In this document: positions 47,929 through 61,900 of the stretch, piece after piece
Position numbering within the stretch: the first letter of the stretch is position 1
Layout: each line of letters begins with the position of its first letter
NCBI GenBank assembly: GCA_000181795.3
Contig: CM012955.1
Location: 3,892,108-3,956,107, forward strand
Reading direction: 5' to 3'
Source of the DNA: Trichinella spiralis
Taxonomy: Eukaryota; Nematoda; Enoplea; Trichinellida; Trichinellidae
Length of the DNA: 64,000 nt
Program-made: the position numbers and the translations under genes
The notes under the pieces: generated by a model
Told to the model about the DNA's origin: nothing
Seen by the model: the letters and a program-made list of their open reading frames with translations, nothing else
Databases searched by the model: none

Positions 47929-50900
47929 ATGACCGGCAAGCTCTGGGCAGCCCTACTTATAATCACATTCAACTTCTTTACAAGTGCAGTCGATTTATCA
48001 CTAACGGACTTTTCCGACGGGGATTGGGCATCTGATGATTATTACGTCGCCGAATTCAGCGGAAGCAAGAACGGTAAGCCAGTGTTTTGCTAAACTTTGA
48101 AAGAGACTACAGTGACGGAATGTGAGAAACTTTACTGAAGCTCAAAGTTGTACATTACTTGCGATAAGTTTGTCATTTGTCACTTTCCTGTAATTTAACA
48201 TATATGAGAGAAGATGGAGAAGAAGAAACAATTTCTTTTTATAAAAAAAAAATTCCTTAAATATTTTAATGATCCAGAAATGAAAATCGAGTATTTTAGG
48301 CCGTGGTCTTTTTCCGAATATATTCAATTTGGCCACGAATGCGATCATTACGGCCAACGCTACTTGCGGTGAGTCGGGTCCGGAAAATTATTGCAAACTG
48401 GTCGAGCATGTCTTCATGAGGTATAAGAAGGAGAAAATAAAAGGAATGGTTCGAATGTCTGGAGTAGTTTAATTTATTTTTTTACTGTTCATCTTCAGAT
48501 CTCCTCAGTGTGATGTTTGTGACAATAACAATCCGTCTAAACGACATCCGATTGAATTTGCCAACGATGGTACCAACCGATATTGGCAGAGTCCGACCAT
48601 CGCCACTGGTCTACAGTACGAGTGGGTAACGATCACTCTCGACCTCCGTCAGGTGAGATTGAGTGGCTCTCAGTTGCTTTCTTTCAATTCGGTCGCTTGC
48701 TTTTTCCCCTCACCGACGGCGTTTCTCTCTTAGCTTTTCTGTTTGCCAAATTGTTCTCCGCGTCCGCAAGCGACGGTGTCCCGTTGCGTGCGTTTGTTTT
48801 CCCAAGTCAAGGCTAGTTAGTGAGTGTGTGTGGTGGTCAAGATGACCAGGGTCAGCGGATTCTAAGCTGCACTGTTATTCTTTTACTTTTCTTTATTGAA
48901 AGTTTGTCGGCGCTGTGGAAGACAAAAACTACAACAACCAGAAGGCCAAAGGGTCGACATTTCGACCCTGGCTAGCTGTGAATAGCAGCGGGGCAGTTTA
49001 GCACGTCGTTTTGGTCAATTTCTCACTATCCCAACGGTGCCGCTTATTTTAGTTGTTTCTTTTAACCAAACCAGCATCACTAAGCAACAGTGTAAAATCG
49101 GTTTAAGAATGTAATGATGTTGGAATGTGCCAACGATCAACGAACGTTGTCCAGTTTGTTGGGCGTTGAACTGGATTGTGTCAATTTTGGCTGGTCAGCC
49201 GCAGGCTAGACGAAACGACAGCTTAATTGCATGACCAGTGAATGTTGTTATTTGTTATTTTCCACTTATCAATTGGCGAATATGAATTATTCAAATTTCT
49301 GGGGTTAAGGGAAGAGAAATTAGTTGAACGTTAATCGGGTTGAAGTGAACGAAATTTTCCAACTGTGTCTGATAATTGTTGCATAGGACGAAAAGCTGCT
49401 TTCTTCAATTGCTAATGAGAGAAAAAATTTTCATTTGCAAAAAGTTGTCTAGTCACAGTTGCAGATTTTGTTTGCATTTTCAAAGAATGACTCATAGAAT
49501 GTTCAAATGAGATTGATTGAAAATATGCAACAGTGAACTTTTTTCTCATTTCAAATCAAAATATCAATAATTTTCCCTTCTCTTATCACTTGTGCTTTCC
49601 TCATTCAAGCGAATAATTTGAAATTTTCTTGCAACAATTTCCATCATACGGCTTGGGCAGATTTTCAATTACCACAGAAGAAAAGTTTCCATATTTTTCA
49701 AAGCATCTCAAATGCAACTTGTAAATTGCAAATAATATTGCTAAAAATAATTTTCACTTTCATATATATATAAGGTTTACTTAACCAGGCATCAGTATTG
49801 AAAGTTTGTCCTACATACTGAAAATTTTGCTATAAAATAAACAAAAGCAAGACTTTTTTCCTTTTTTATTTTTTTAACATTGAATCATGTGAAAAATGTC
49901 GACTTGTGAAACATGGTCAAGTGGCATTTTCAACGCTGATTGTAGATGCGTTTGGCATTTTTGTAATCTCAACTAATATTCAGCTTATTCTATACACGCT
50001 TACGTCATCGGCTTTATTTGTTCATGCATGCTCTGTTGTTCGACTTGTCGAAATTGTTGCTAATGCCGTTGGCACACAATCATTTACTGTGTTCACACAA
50101 CTTTCCTTCCCCCCCCCCTCTTTGAGAGGGGTTATGTCAACGGATGATGATTCATTGCTTACTTCATTGTTGAATTGGTTTTGCAATTTCACCTCAACGC
50201 TTGACTCGAACTGAAGGGGTGTGGTGGGGGAGGCTGAGTGTCAAAATAACTGTCAATCAGACGAAAAATAAATTTTCAATTGTCTATCAAAATTACCATA
50301 AATTATTGCGATAGTTGTTTCACAATTTACGAAGTATCTCTTTGAAGGTTGCTTCTATTATGTTGGGGGTAAATTTTATCTCGTTTGACATTTCGATGTA
50401 TAATAACTTCGTCGGTGTGTGACAGAGCGACTGCGATTTGCAACATGTTGTAACATAGCTTTTCGTTCGTTGTGATTATTTCAAAATTTTTTCAACCTTT
50501 TACAAATTGCAAATTTAATTTGATATTGTTTAAAAATGAAATGCGATGATTGTCCAGTTTTAGTTTTATAATTTTGATTTTCTCTTTTTTTCTTTCAATA
50601 TCAACACCAGATATTATTTATAATCTAAAGATTAAACGTGGGGAAAAATTATACTTTTGATAAGAATCTATTTTTAGCATTATCAAATTGCGTACGTAAT
50701 TGTCAAAGCGGCAATTGCACCGAGGCCGGGCAATTGGATTTTGGAAAAGTCAATTGATGGGATTGAATGGAAACCTTGGCAGTATTTTGCTTATTCGGAC
50801 GAAGCATGCATGCGCTATTATGGCGTGCCTGCTGCTGCAGTAGTGCCGAAAATAACACGAGACGATGAGGTGCTTTGCACTAGTCAGTTTTCCAAGTTGG

Positions 50901-53900
50901 ATCCACTGGAAGATGGCGAAGTAAGTTGTAGATTTTTCAACTTTTGGAGAAAATCCTCGTGAATTTGTTGTGTATAAAAATTTTCTTCCATTTCAATCCA
51001 GATTCACACATCACTAGTTAATGGTAGACCTGGCGTCGATGGTCCAAGCGATACTTTGCAGGTGAAAAAATTGTTCAATTTTGCATGCATTTTTATAAAC
51101 TTTACATTAATGTTTCAAGGAATTCACAAGAGCAAGATATGTCCGGCTTCGATTCCAGAAACTGCGTACATTGAATTCTGATCTGATTTACATCACCAGG
51201 AAACCAAAGCATGAACACATTGATGAGTCTGTTACCCGAAGGGTAAGTTTGCTCATTTGATTATTTTTTTCATTCAAACAATTCAAATGTTCACTTGCTA
51301 ACATCTCGATTTCTATTTTCCTTTTAGTACTTTTATGCAATTCGTGACATCAGCATTGGTGGCCAGTGTATTTGCTACGGCCATGCTGAAAGTTGTCCAG
51401 CTGATCCCGTTTCAGGAGTCAGTTTCAGAACTTTATTCTTCTTCTTCCATCAATTTGAGATTTTCGTTGAAAAATTAATGCATTTCAGCAATTACAATGT
51501 GAATGCGTTCACAACACCTGCGGTGAAAATTGCGAACGATGCTGTCCATTGTTCAATCAGAAACAGTGGCGCCGAGGTACGACCAGCGATTCGGGCGATT
51601 GTGAACGTGAGTTATTACTGATCTATTATTATTATTATTTTATGTAAAAATAAGAAACGTAAGAAACAAAATGCAAATTTTAGCTTGTCAGTGTTTCAAT
51701 CATGCGACGGAGTGTAGATATGACCCTGAAGTGGAGAAGCAGCATCTCAGTTTGACCCCCGAAGGTATCTACGAAGGAGGTGGAGTGTGCATTGATTGTA
51801 AAGTGAGTTGTATTGGTTTTTGTATTCCATAATTATTTGTTTTTTTTTGCTTGTACATATTGTGCATAAATTTACAGCACAACACACAAGGCATCAATTG
51901 TCAAGAATGTAAAGATTTCTTTTACCGACCAACTGGCGTATCCGTGTACGATCAGAATACGTGCCAACCTTGCGAATGTGATCCGCTGGGTTCTATTGAC
52001 GGGTCGTGTGTTAAAGAACAGTCCACTGCACCGGAGGGAATGGTATGGGTGCACTTGTTTATTTGTTGTTAAATTTTCAAATTGACGTTTTAAACGTTTT
52101 TGTTCAGAAACCCGGCGACTGTTTCTGCAAGCCTGGCTTCGGAGGCAAACGATGCGAAAGATGTGCTCTCGGCTATCGTAACTATCCTGTCTGCGAACCT
52201 TGTCCATGCTCTCGTGCTGGTTCTTCAAACTATGCTACCTGCGAGGAGGATTGCATATGCAAAGTATGCGCATTTGAAAAGTGCCAAAATAATATTCAGC
52301 AGTGCAATCTTTTCTATTTGAATGATGATAGCGTTTTTTTAAATATGCCATTACTGATATTATTTTTCAGGAAAATGTGGAAGGAATATTTTGTGACCAT
52401 TGCAAACCAGGATTTTTCAACTTGGACGAGGATAATCCCGCCGGCTGTACAGCGTGTTTCTGCTTTGGCATGACGGACAAATGCAAAGAGGCTAATTTGG
52501 CCAAGCGGACGGTTTGCTTGTTGTTTAAATATTTTTAACATGAAATTACCAGCCATATTGTTCTATTTTAGATCATTGACATGTCAAATTGGACTTTGTC
52601 CAATTTGGATGGTTCGAAATCTTACAAACCAACGTACGAAACGTTTGGTGGTCTATCGTTAACCATGGACAACCGTCGTATAAACGATATGACATTGATG
52701 TATTGGAAAGCTCCAAACAACTACACTGGAGACATGGTATATTGGATTTTTTTCTTTTAGTAATTGGAAAAGCTCTGAATATGCAAATAGAAACTATTTT
52801 AGATTGCTTCTTACGGAGGCAACCTTCGTTATTACGTCTATTTCGTAGCAGAACGTGATGGTTCTCACATTCCAATTGCCGATGTCGTTTTGAAAGTATG
52901 TTCTAGGCACGACAAATGACAAACAGATAAACAGATTACAAAATACATTAAACAGGGAAATGGATTGGAAATTGAGCATCACGTTGATCAACCGTTTTAC
53001 GAGCGCGAAAATGTTACAGTAACCGTAAAATTGCACGAATCCTGGTCATGGCGTGATGTGAAATCGAAACGACCAGTGAGCAAAGTGGACTTCATGACCG
53101 TGTTGGCAAATGTGGAACTGTTGATGATCAAAGCAGTTTATCGCAAATCTCAACTGCAATCGAAGTAATTTGCTTTTGTTTGCTTTATTTTAAATTTTTT
53201 CTTTTCTTATAAATTATTTTTTCATTTGTTATTCAGCATTCATTCCATTTCTATGGAAGTGGCCGTTGTTGAGGCTGCTGAGAACAGCAACAACAACAAC
53301 AACAGTTCGCTGATGAAAAGTGTTGAAATGTGCGAATGTCCTGAAAAATATTCTGGTCTCTCTTGCCAGGTAATATATCCGTTGCATTTTTTAATTTGAT
53401 TCATATTCAAATGTGTTTCGAATGGATTTCAACAAACTTTAAAACTGTATTATTGCCCAATAGATTGGGACAAAAAAATACAATTCAATTGTTCTCTTAT
53501 AAATATATTTGTGTAGAGCTGTATCCCTGGTCATCGACGATTGAATAACATTCTTTACAAAGGTCGGTGTGAAGCTTGCTTGTGCAACGGTCGATCGTTA
53601 CGTTGTGACGCACACACTGGTCATTGTTTGGTAATTTTATCGAAATACTTTTCATTTGATATGTTTCACTTGCGTGTTTCTTAATTTCTGTCGGCGGAAA
53701 TGTAATATATAGTTTTTCTTAAATCTCTGGTACAGGACTGCACGCATCATACAACTGGTGCACGTTGTGAACACTGCGCTCGAGGTTACTATGGAAATCC
53801 CCAACTGCAAGGCGGTGATTCGGCTTGCAAACCTTGTGCATGCCCATTGTTGAATCCGGAGAACAATTTCAGTCCTACCTGCATCAGCGCTGAATATGGC

Positions 53901-55891
53901 CTAGCTCATTCATATTCCGCAGACTACATTTGTACAGACTGTCAGCTTGGATACACTGGAATCAAATGCGAACAGTATTGCACAATATATATATTTTGTA
54001 TCTGTGAAAATTGACGTGTAATGGAATGCATTGTAGATGTGCCGATGGTTATTTTGGCGATCCAATGGTGCCCGGCAATTTTTGTCAACCTTGTCAGTGC
54101 AATGGGAATGTTGACACAGCAGCGGTTGGAAACTGTCATCATCGCACTGGCGAATGTTTGAAATGCATAGGCAATACTGTAGGGTGGAACTGTGAACGTT
54201 GCAAGGACAGCTTTTACGGAAACGCTTTGGAGAACAACTGCCGAGGTGAGTTCTGAGCTTTACTGTCCATTGCTTCTTTGTGTGGATCAAGTGTTTGTTG
54301 ATTCTCTTGTCAGCTTGTGGGTGCAATTTACATGGCTCGTTGTCGTTGAACTGCGATCAGTCGAACGGTACCTGCCCTTGCAAGAAGTATTTTATCGGCA
54401 GGCAGTGCGATCAGTGTGAAGTGAGCAATTTATTTCTTTGTTTTATATTTATATTCTTATTTTTTATCGAAAATTTGAAAAAAAAGCTTAATGAAATTGA
54501 CCTGTGTAATATCGAAATGTATATATGTATTTTTTCTTTTGTTTGGTTCATTGGTTTGTCTGTTTAGGAAGGGTACGGCGATATTGAAAACGGATGTGTG
54601 GAATGTGCTTGCAATGAAGTCGGCTCGTTATCGTTGCGTTGTGATCCCGTTTCTGGTCAGTGTCCGTGTAAAGCAGGCGTCTTTGGCAAACGCTGTGACA
54701 CTTGTGTATCTGGATATTATGACTTCTCAGAACGAGGCTGTCGATGTATGTGCTTGTTTGTTTCTGTTTGATGTGAACTGTAATTTTATTATTGTTTTGT
54801 GTTTTAGTTTGCAATTGCTTTGCACCCGGCTCGGTGGAAAATGGAAAATGTGATTTGCAAACTGGGCAGTGTGTTTGCTTGCCGAATGTGGTTGGTCAAA
54901 AGTGCGATCGGTGCCAGGTAGACGATTCGAATATTATTAATTTTATGAAATTGCACATTTACATATTCATATTTGTTTGCCCCTTAAGGATGGTTATTAC
55001 AATATTTCCTCTGGCGAAGGTTGCAAACCTTGTGACTGTGATCCGCACGGTTCAGATGACGAAGTTTGCGATCAACACACTGGCCAGTGCAAGTGCAAGC
55101 ATAATGTTGCAGGTGACAAGTGTGACAAGTGTGCTCCGAATTATTTTGGATATGTTAGCCACGGATGCAAAGGTATGTCTGTGTGTGTGTGTGTCTGTGT
55201 TTGAATTGTTTTAGCAATAATTATGATGAAATAGTCGAATAGGTTAATTGAAAATTGCCGAATAGAAATATAATATTTACTTTTCCATTTGATTTTCATT
55301 GCAGAATGTCCACGATGTCCAGCTCCAGGGCACGTATGCCATCCTACCACAGGCGAGTGCGTATGCCCCCCGAACACTGTTGGTGACATGTGTGAACAGT
55401 GCGCGCAGAATTCTTGGAATTATGACCCTTTGAAAGGTTGTGAGGCCTGCGATTGCAATATCGATGGTTCCAAGTCGTCTGTTTGCGATTTGCACACTGG
55501 CAATTGTAAATGTCGCACCGGCTATACTGGCCAGAAGTGCAATCTTTGCATGCCGGGATTTTTCGACTTTCCTGTCTGTCGTCCTTGCCAGTGCTTTTTG
55601 CCGGGTACCGATCCGAATACATGTCACTCAGATGGATGCACTTGCGATGATCAAGGCCAGTGCGCTTGTAAGGTTGGTGCAGAATTGATGTTTTTATCCG
55701 TTTGAAGATTCCTTTGATTGATTTTAATAATTTTATCATAGAAAAATGTGCATGGCTTAAAATGCGACGAATGTCAGCCATATTCGTTCAGTTTAGAAGA
55801 AGCCAATCCAGACGGATGCACGGAATGTTTTTGCTTTCAAAGAACAAACTTTTGCATTCAGTCTTCGTTTGTTTGGCAACAGGTTTGTAAT

Positions 55892-55927
<36 letters not shown>

Positions 55928-58900
55928 CTGCTATTTCATTTCGTCATTTCCATTTATTGTTCAGATTATTACCGAAGATCGGCATGCGTTTTTTGTCCAG
56001 CCATGGCTGTACCCGACGCGTATCCATGGACTGGAAGTGTTGCCTTCTGAACCGCTTGTCCTGAACTCATATCCAGCTGACCATACTCCCATTTATTGGT
56101 CTTTGCCGAAAAGATTTCTCGGAGACAAAGTATACCTTATTTTTTATATGCATTTTTTCTCTCATTATTTCAATTTTATCTTGTGAAATTATTCGACGCT
56201 GATTCTTATTTAAATTTTTTTAATGTAGATTCTTTCCTACAATGGATTGCTCCGATTTGAAGTTTCCAATATTGGCAATCATTTCATTGACGGCTCACTG
56301 AAGCCAGACGAACGTCTTTTCGAACAATATCCGCTGGTTGTATTGGTCGGCAATCATCGACTGGTATTTGAGCATTACAAAAGTCGATTCGAAATTTCTC
56401 CGAACGGTGTCTATACGGTCAAGCTTCGACAGGTTTGGAAGAATTCGATAAATTTAAGCGTGAAATTTTCACTCGGTTCAATTATAATCTGTTCAACATC
56501 AACAGGATCAGTGGAAAGCTCGTCAACAGAAAGAGTTGCCAGTTTCTCGCCAAGCGTTCATGACCGCTTTGCAAAATTTGCAAGCAGTTTACATCCGAGG
56601 CACCTTCAACGAGCGTATTCACGAAGCTAGGTGTGTAGCAGCTTGAGTTTTCATTTTTATTTTTACTTTATACTTACTTTATTTTTTCGTTGCTGCGTTT
56701 CAGCTTAAGCGGAGTGACAATGGACATGGCTGTGTACGAAAACACAACTTTAGCCGGAAACAAGACTGCAGTGGGCGTTGAAGCTTGCGATTGTCCCAAA
56801 GACTACAGCGGAACGTCGTGTCAGGTGAGAATTTTCATAGATCAATTTATATTGCTTATTTGCTGCTAACTGGGCAGCAACAACTGAACAGTGAACACGA
56901 CTGTGAACTGTGGACGTGAGTTGAGGGGTAGGCAGTAGGAGAGGCATAAAATTACTCTGTATGTTTCTTTGTTAATGGCAAATATTTGTTGAATATTTGC
57001 TGTAAAAATGCAAATTTGTCATCTGTGAATAATTGTCCTCTTTTCAAGAAACCCGCCGACGGGTATTGCCGCAAGAAGCACGTGAATTATTTGGATAGTA
57101 CAAACGAGCTGGATTTGGTCGGTTGGGCAGAATCTTGCGCTTGCAATGAACATTCGTCTAGCTGCGACCGGGAAACGTGCGTCTGTTTGGTAAATTTTGC
57201 TGTTTTTGTTGCTTCTAATCGTCGGCGATCGCATTTTCACCTACCTCTTTGTGCACATTTTGTTTCGTTGCTCATTTTTTCCAGTCCTGTCAGCACAACA
57301 CGACCGGCGATCATTGTGAACATTGCGCCGTCGGTTATTACGGCAATGCAAAAGAAGGAACGCCGCATGATTGTCGAAAATGCGCTTGTCCGCGTGCGGA
57401 TCAGAGTTTCAGCCAGTCGTGTCGTTTGGTTGCTTCGGGCAAAGGATATGCGTGCGATCAGTGCGAACCCGGCTACACTGGAGTCTATTGCGAACAGTAG
57501 GGACCGAACCGACAGTTGTCGGTGGCGGCTTGTGAATGAATTTGTTACTTTTCAGCTGTCTGTACGGATACTTTGGCGACCCGCAGCGAGAAGGCGGGAA
57601 ATGCACCGCCTGCGATTGCAATCCTTACGGTTCGTTGTCTGAAATTTGCGATTCGACCAGCGGTCAGTGTCCGTGTCGAGAAGGAGTCACCGGCAGGGAC
57701 TGTTCGGAATGTCAGTCCAGGTACGCTCTGGTCGGTGCTGAATGTCAGTGTAAGTTGGCAAATTGTGTAAATTCGCTGGGGATTTTTTGTATGTTTTTTT
57801 TTTGATTTTGTTCAATAATTGTATCTTCGTTGGCGTACAGCTTGCGACGTCGGTTGCACGAAAGAATTGATGATGGATGTGGATCAGCTGAACGCTGTCA
57901 TACAGACGGTGAACATTTCCCACTTCATCCCGGCACCGTGGGGTCGTGCGTTGCGATTGCAAAACGACACCGCCAACATGCGTCGACAATTGGAAAGCAT
58001 TTTGCAAGCTCGCGTCGACGCTGAGCAAATATTGCTCGACCTGAGCGACGGCGATGAGTTTACCAATCAAGTCGATTCTTTGCAAAAAGATGTCACTTAT
58101 CTGCAAGAGAGGACCATCTCCAGCAAGGCTAAAGCTGCACAATTTATGAACAATTCAGAACATGTGAAAATGGATGTTCGATCGACATTGGAAAAGGCTT
58201 TTGGTGAGTGCCTTTTGTTGTTGTTGTATTTGTAGAGCTTGACTTTTCTTTGGTGCACAAGTGGTGCGTTCACGGCACGGAACGTTCTGAATAGCAGGAA
58301 GAATGTTCAGAAGAGTATTTATTGTTGAGTTGTATTTTTCAAAATTACAACACGCTTCAGTTGATGATTCCTTCGTGGAAGATTCATGTTGTTTTTGTGC
58401 ATGTGGAAAAGAAGCGATTTAAAAGCCGATTTACAAACGAGTTATTTGCTGACTTGATGTCAAAATTTGCAACGTTTTTTTCAGCCTTGCGTCAAGCTTT
58501 ACTGATATACTTGGCAAGTGCTTCTGATGCGTCTCAGGAAGAGCTGACTGAATGGCTGGAGCAGATGAAGCAAACTTTGGACGAGATTCGAGGACGAGAC
58601 GAATATTTGCAAAAGCATCTGAGCCGCGCTGAAATGGAGCTCAGGTTTATTTGATATATTATATATATACAGCATTTGAAGTTTTGCTTGTTCAATGTTT
58701 TGCTCTTTTATTATCGTTAAAGAAGACAAAAGGAACTGCTGGCAGTGGTGTTGGCGAAGAAGTTCAACGATACGCAGTTTGAACGACTGAAAGAGAAAAT
58801 CTTGGCTGAAACGAAGCGTTGGGAAAATATGCGGGATATAATTTGGGATACGGTTCGCAAGCAGTCCACTTCCGCTTCGGGAACTCTGTCAACGGCTACC

Positions 58901-61900
58901 AAAATGCTCGAGCAATACATGGTACGTGTGTGATCGATGTTGGTTTTTTTTCTTCATTTTCATTCAATTGAGAATTATTGTATGTTTGTTTTTTGTTGTA
59001 GAATATTCTGGAAGATGTTGAAAATATTGGTGAAGGTTCGATGAAAGTGTTAACTGATGCACAGGAAAAGCTCGACAACGCCACACAAGATCTGCTCAAC
59101 GTGCACGACAATTACAGGGTACGTAATATCCAGTGTTGTTGGTTTTGGGTATTTTTTTTGAAAAATAGACAAAACAAAAACTTATTATTCAATTGAAGGA
59201 AGCGAACCAGTCGATACCTCGACTCGAAGAAGCGTTGGTTCTTTGCGACAAAGAAGCAAGCCGGCTGGCAGTTTTGCTTCCGGCTCACCGGGAAAAGTAT
59301 TACTATCCGGCTGAAAGCCACGCTGACATGTTGGAAGTGGAAGCGGCTGAAATTAAAAAGTGCAATTAATATTGATTGTTTGTTTTGGAAAAGATTAACG
59401 TGTTTTATTTAAATTTGTAGCTCCTTTGCCGAAACTAAAGACGCATCTCATTTGGCTCTCGTTGCTTCGGGCGTGTATGAAAATATTATCGAAGCGTTGC
59501 AAAATGCATCCAAAGCTGCCGACCTGGCGCAAGAAGCAACTCATCGTACAGACAAGGTAATGCGAGTGTAAATTGCAATTATTAATACGTGAATATATGT
59601 ATATATTTGGTTTTCAAATGCCATTTCAGTTGATTTCTAATCCGGAATATCCGCTGGTGGATTCCGCACGTCAGGTAACCAATCACAGCATGGAATTGCA
59701 CAGGGATGCACAGTCGATCGACGTGAACGGTACGGGTCAAAAGAACATTGAAATGAAATTTTTCAAAAAAAAAACTAAACCGTTATTAAATTTTATTGAT
59801 AAATCAATTTTCGCAGGCTTGTTGAACAAAGTGACCGAATACGAGAATCGTACGAGCGGTATGAAGAGCAACATCGACGACTCGATGAAGGATTTGGAAA
59901 ATATTTGGTCAAGTTTCGACAAATTTGATGGTAAAAATTTTTATTTTTTACACCACTTTTTGCTGTGATGAGTTTGTTTTTGCTTTGTTTTGTCTTTATT
60001 TTTGGTAGATTTTCACAACAAAATGGAAGGCGTGCACGATATTACGAAAAAGGTGGGCAAGCAGTCGTCCGCGGAAGAGGGCCAAACGTCTGCGGTTATT
60101 GACAGCGTCACTAGTCTGGGGAACAAAGTCGAAGAGTTTTTGTCTCTTACCAGTCTTGGCATTCGAAAAGTTACTGATTCTGGTTAGTGGGATTTTTATT
60201 TTTTTAAAAAAATATTTATTTATATTTTAATGATGTGCTGTTGTGTTCAAGTGAATCGATCATTGGAAGAGGTGCTTCGAGCAAGGGAACGTTTGAATCG
60301 TGTGCGCACTCAGGCCGACAATAACGACCAGAAAGTTTTCGATCTTAACAATAAATTGTCGCTGTTGAAAGAGAAAATCAAAGAAGCTCGTGAAAAAGCT
60401 TCCAAAGTTTGTCGTTTGGCTACGACCGTGTGCATTTTTGGGGTAGGGGCTGATAGAATTGTTGCTTTTGTAGGTGAAATTGTCTGTCAAATCGAACGCG
60501 GACGATAAATGTTTCCGATCCTATTCGTCGCCGACGGTTCCGTCAATTTCGAACGAAATCAGTGTCGCCTACCGTCCCCTGGACCGTGTACCGAATTCAT
60601 TGTTATTTTTGACCCAAACTGAACGTACCAGAACGGTAAGATTTTTTTTTCTGTTTGCTTTTCAATGAGATTTTAATTTTAATGTTGGTTCCGTTGTTTC
60701 GGTGAATGGGGAGAATTTCGTTGAAAGTTCTCTTTCTCTCCTCGCAAAATTCTTTCTTTTTTTTCTGAATAATATTTTTTTTTCAAGCAAAATACCGAAT
60801 ATATGGCAATTGAACTTCGTGATCGTCAAATTGTTTTCCTGTGGAATATTGGCGGTGGTGATCAAAAAGTGACCAATTTGAAGCAGATTCGATCAGTGGC
60901 ACGTAAAGATCGCATCGCTTGGTATACGATTGATGTGAAACGGTATGTAATGGTAGTTTTTCATTTTGCTTTAATTCATTCTACGTGAAAGAAGGGAGAG
61001 TATTTCTTTTTTAGCAACGGCAACGCTGTGGTGTTGAATGTCACCGACGAAGAAGGCAGTACGACTGTGAATTACGATGGCGGCGGTTCACATGCAGTTT
61101 TCAACGCGATCCCTGGTCGGACGACATTATCTTTCGGCGCCGATCCATCAAAATTACCTCCCACAATTTCTACATCCCAATTTCGCGGAGCCGTTGGTCG
61201 GATCGAAGTCGACGGCCATGCGATTCCGTTGTGGAATTTCAACGCCGACGAACACTGCGTCGGCAATTTTCCAAAGTAGCGTCGTCGTTTTGCGTTCGGA
61301 AATTTTCCCCTTCCATATAATCAATTCTGCGCGCATTGTTTCAGAGCTTCCACCAAACCGTTGGAAGGCCTTGTGCAAGGGTGGATGTTCCGCGACGGAT
61401 ATGCCCAAGTGGCGCCGAACAGTCTTTTGTACGACATGCGCGAATTCCGTATTCAAGTCAACTTTGCCACCTATTCTGAAACGGGTCTGCTCTATTTCCG
61501 TGGTGATCCGGTGAGCGCCGACTTTTTGTGTTCTCATATCGCGCGTATTATTATTTCATAATTCTTTTTTCATCTAGAAAACAAAAGATTTCGTCTCTAT
61601 TGAACTGAAAGATGGTCATGTTGTGCTTCAATTTTATCTGGGAGGCTTGTCGAAACTGCGCCTAGTTTCCCAGCATGCTTACAACGATGGAAAATTTCAC
61701 AATGTGCTAGCGTTGCGCATGAAGACCAATGGTGCGCGCAGTTGTTGTTGTTCATCATTCATTCGTGGTTGTTTGTTTATTTGCTGCTTCTTCTTTTTGT
61801 TCCAGGTACGTTGCGAGTCGACAGCGATAGCGATGTAGTTACTGGTGAAGCGGCTCCAGGCTCGACGGGCTTGAACATCCGCGATCATGATCACTACGTC

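Noticed and set aside
48583-48816. 77-codon ORF spanning a laminin exon and the start of the 2-kb intron
   Set aside because: Out of frame with the LN domain exon; an accidental frame.
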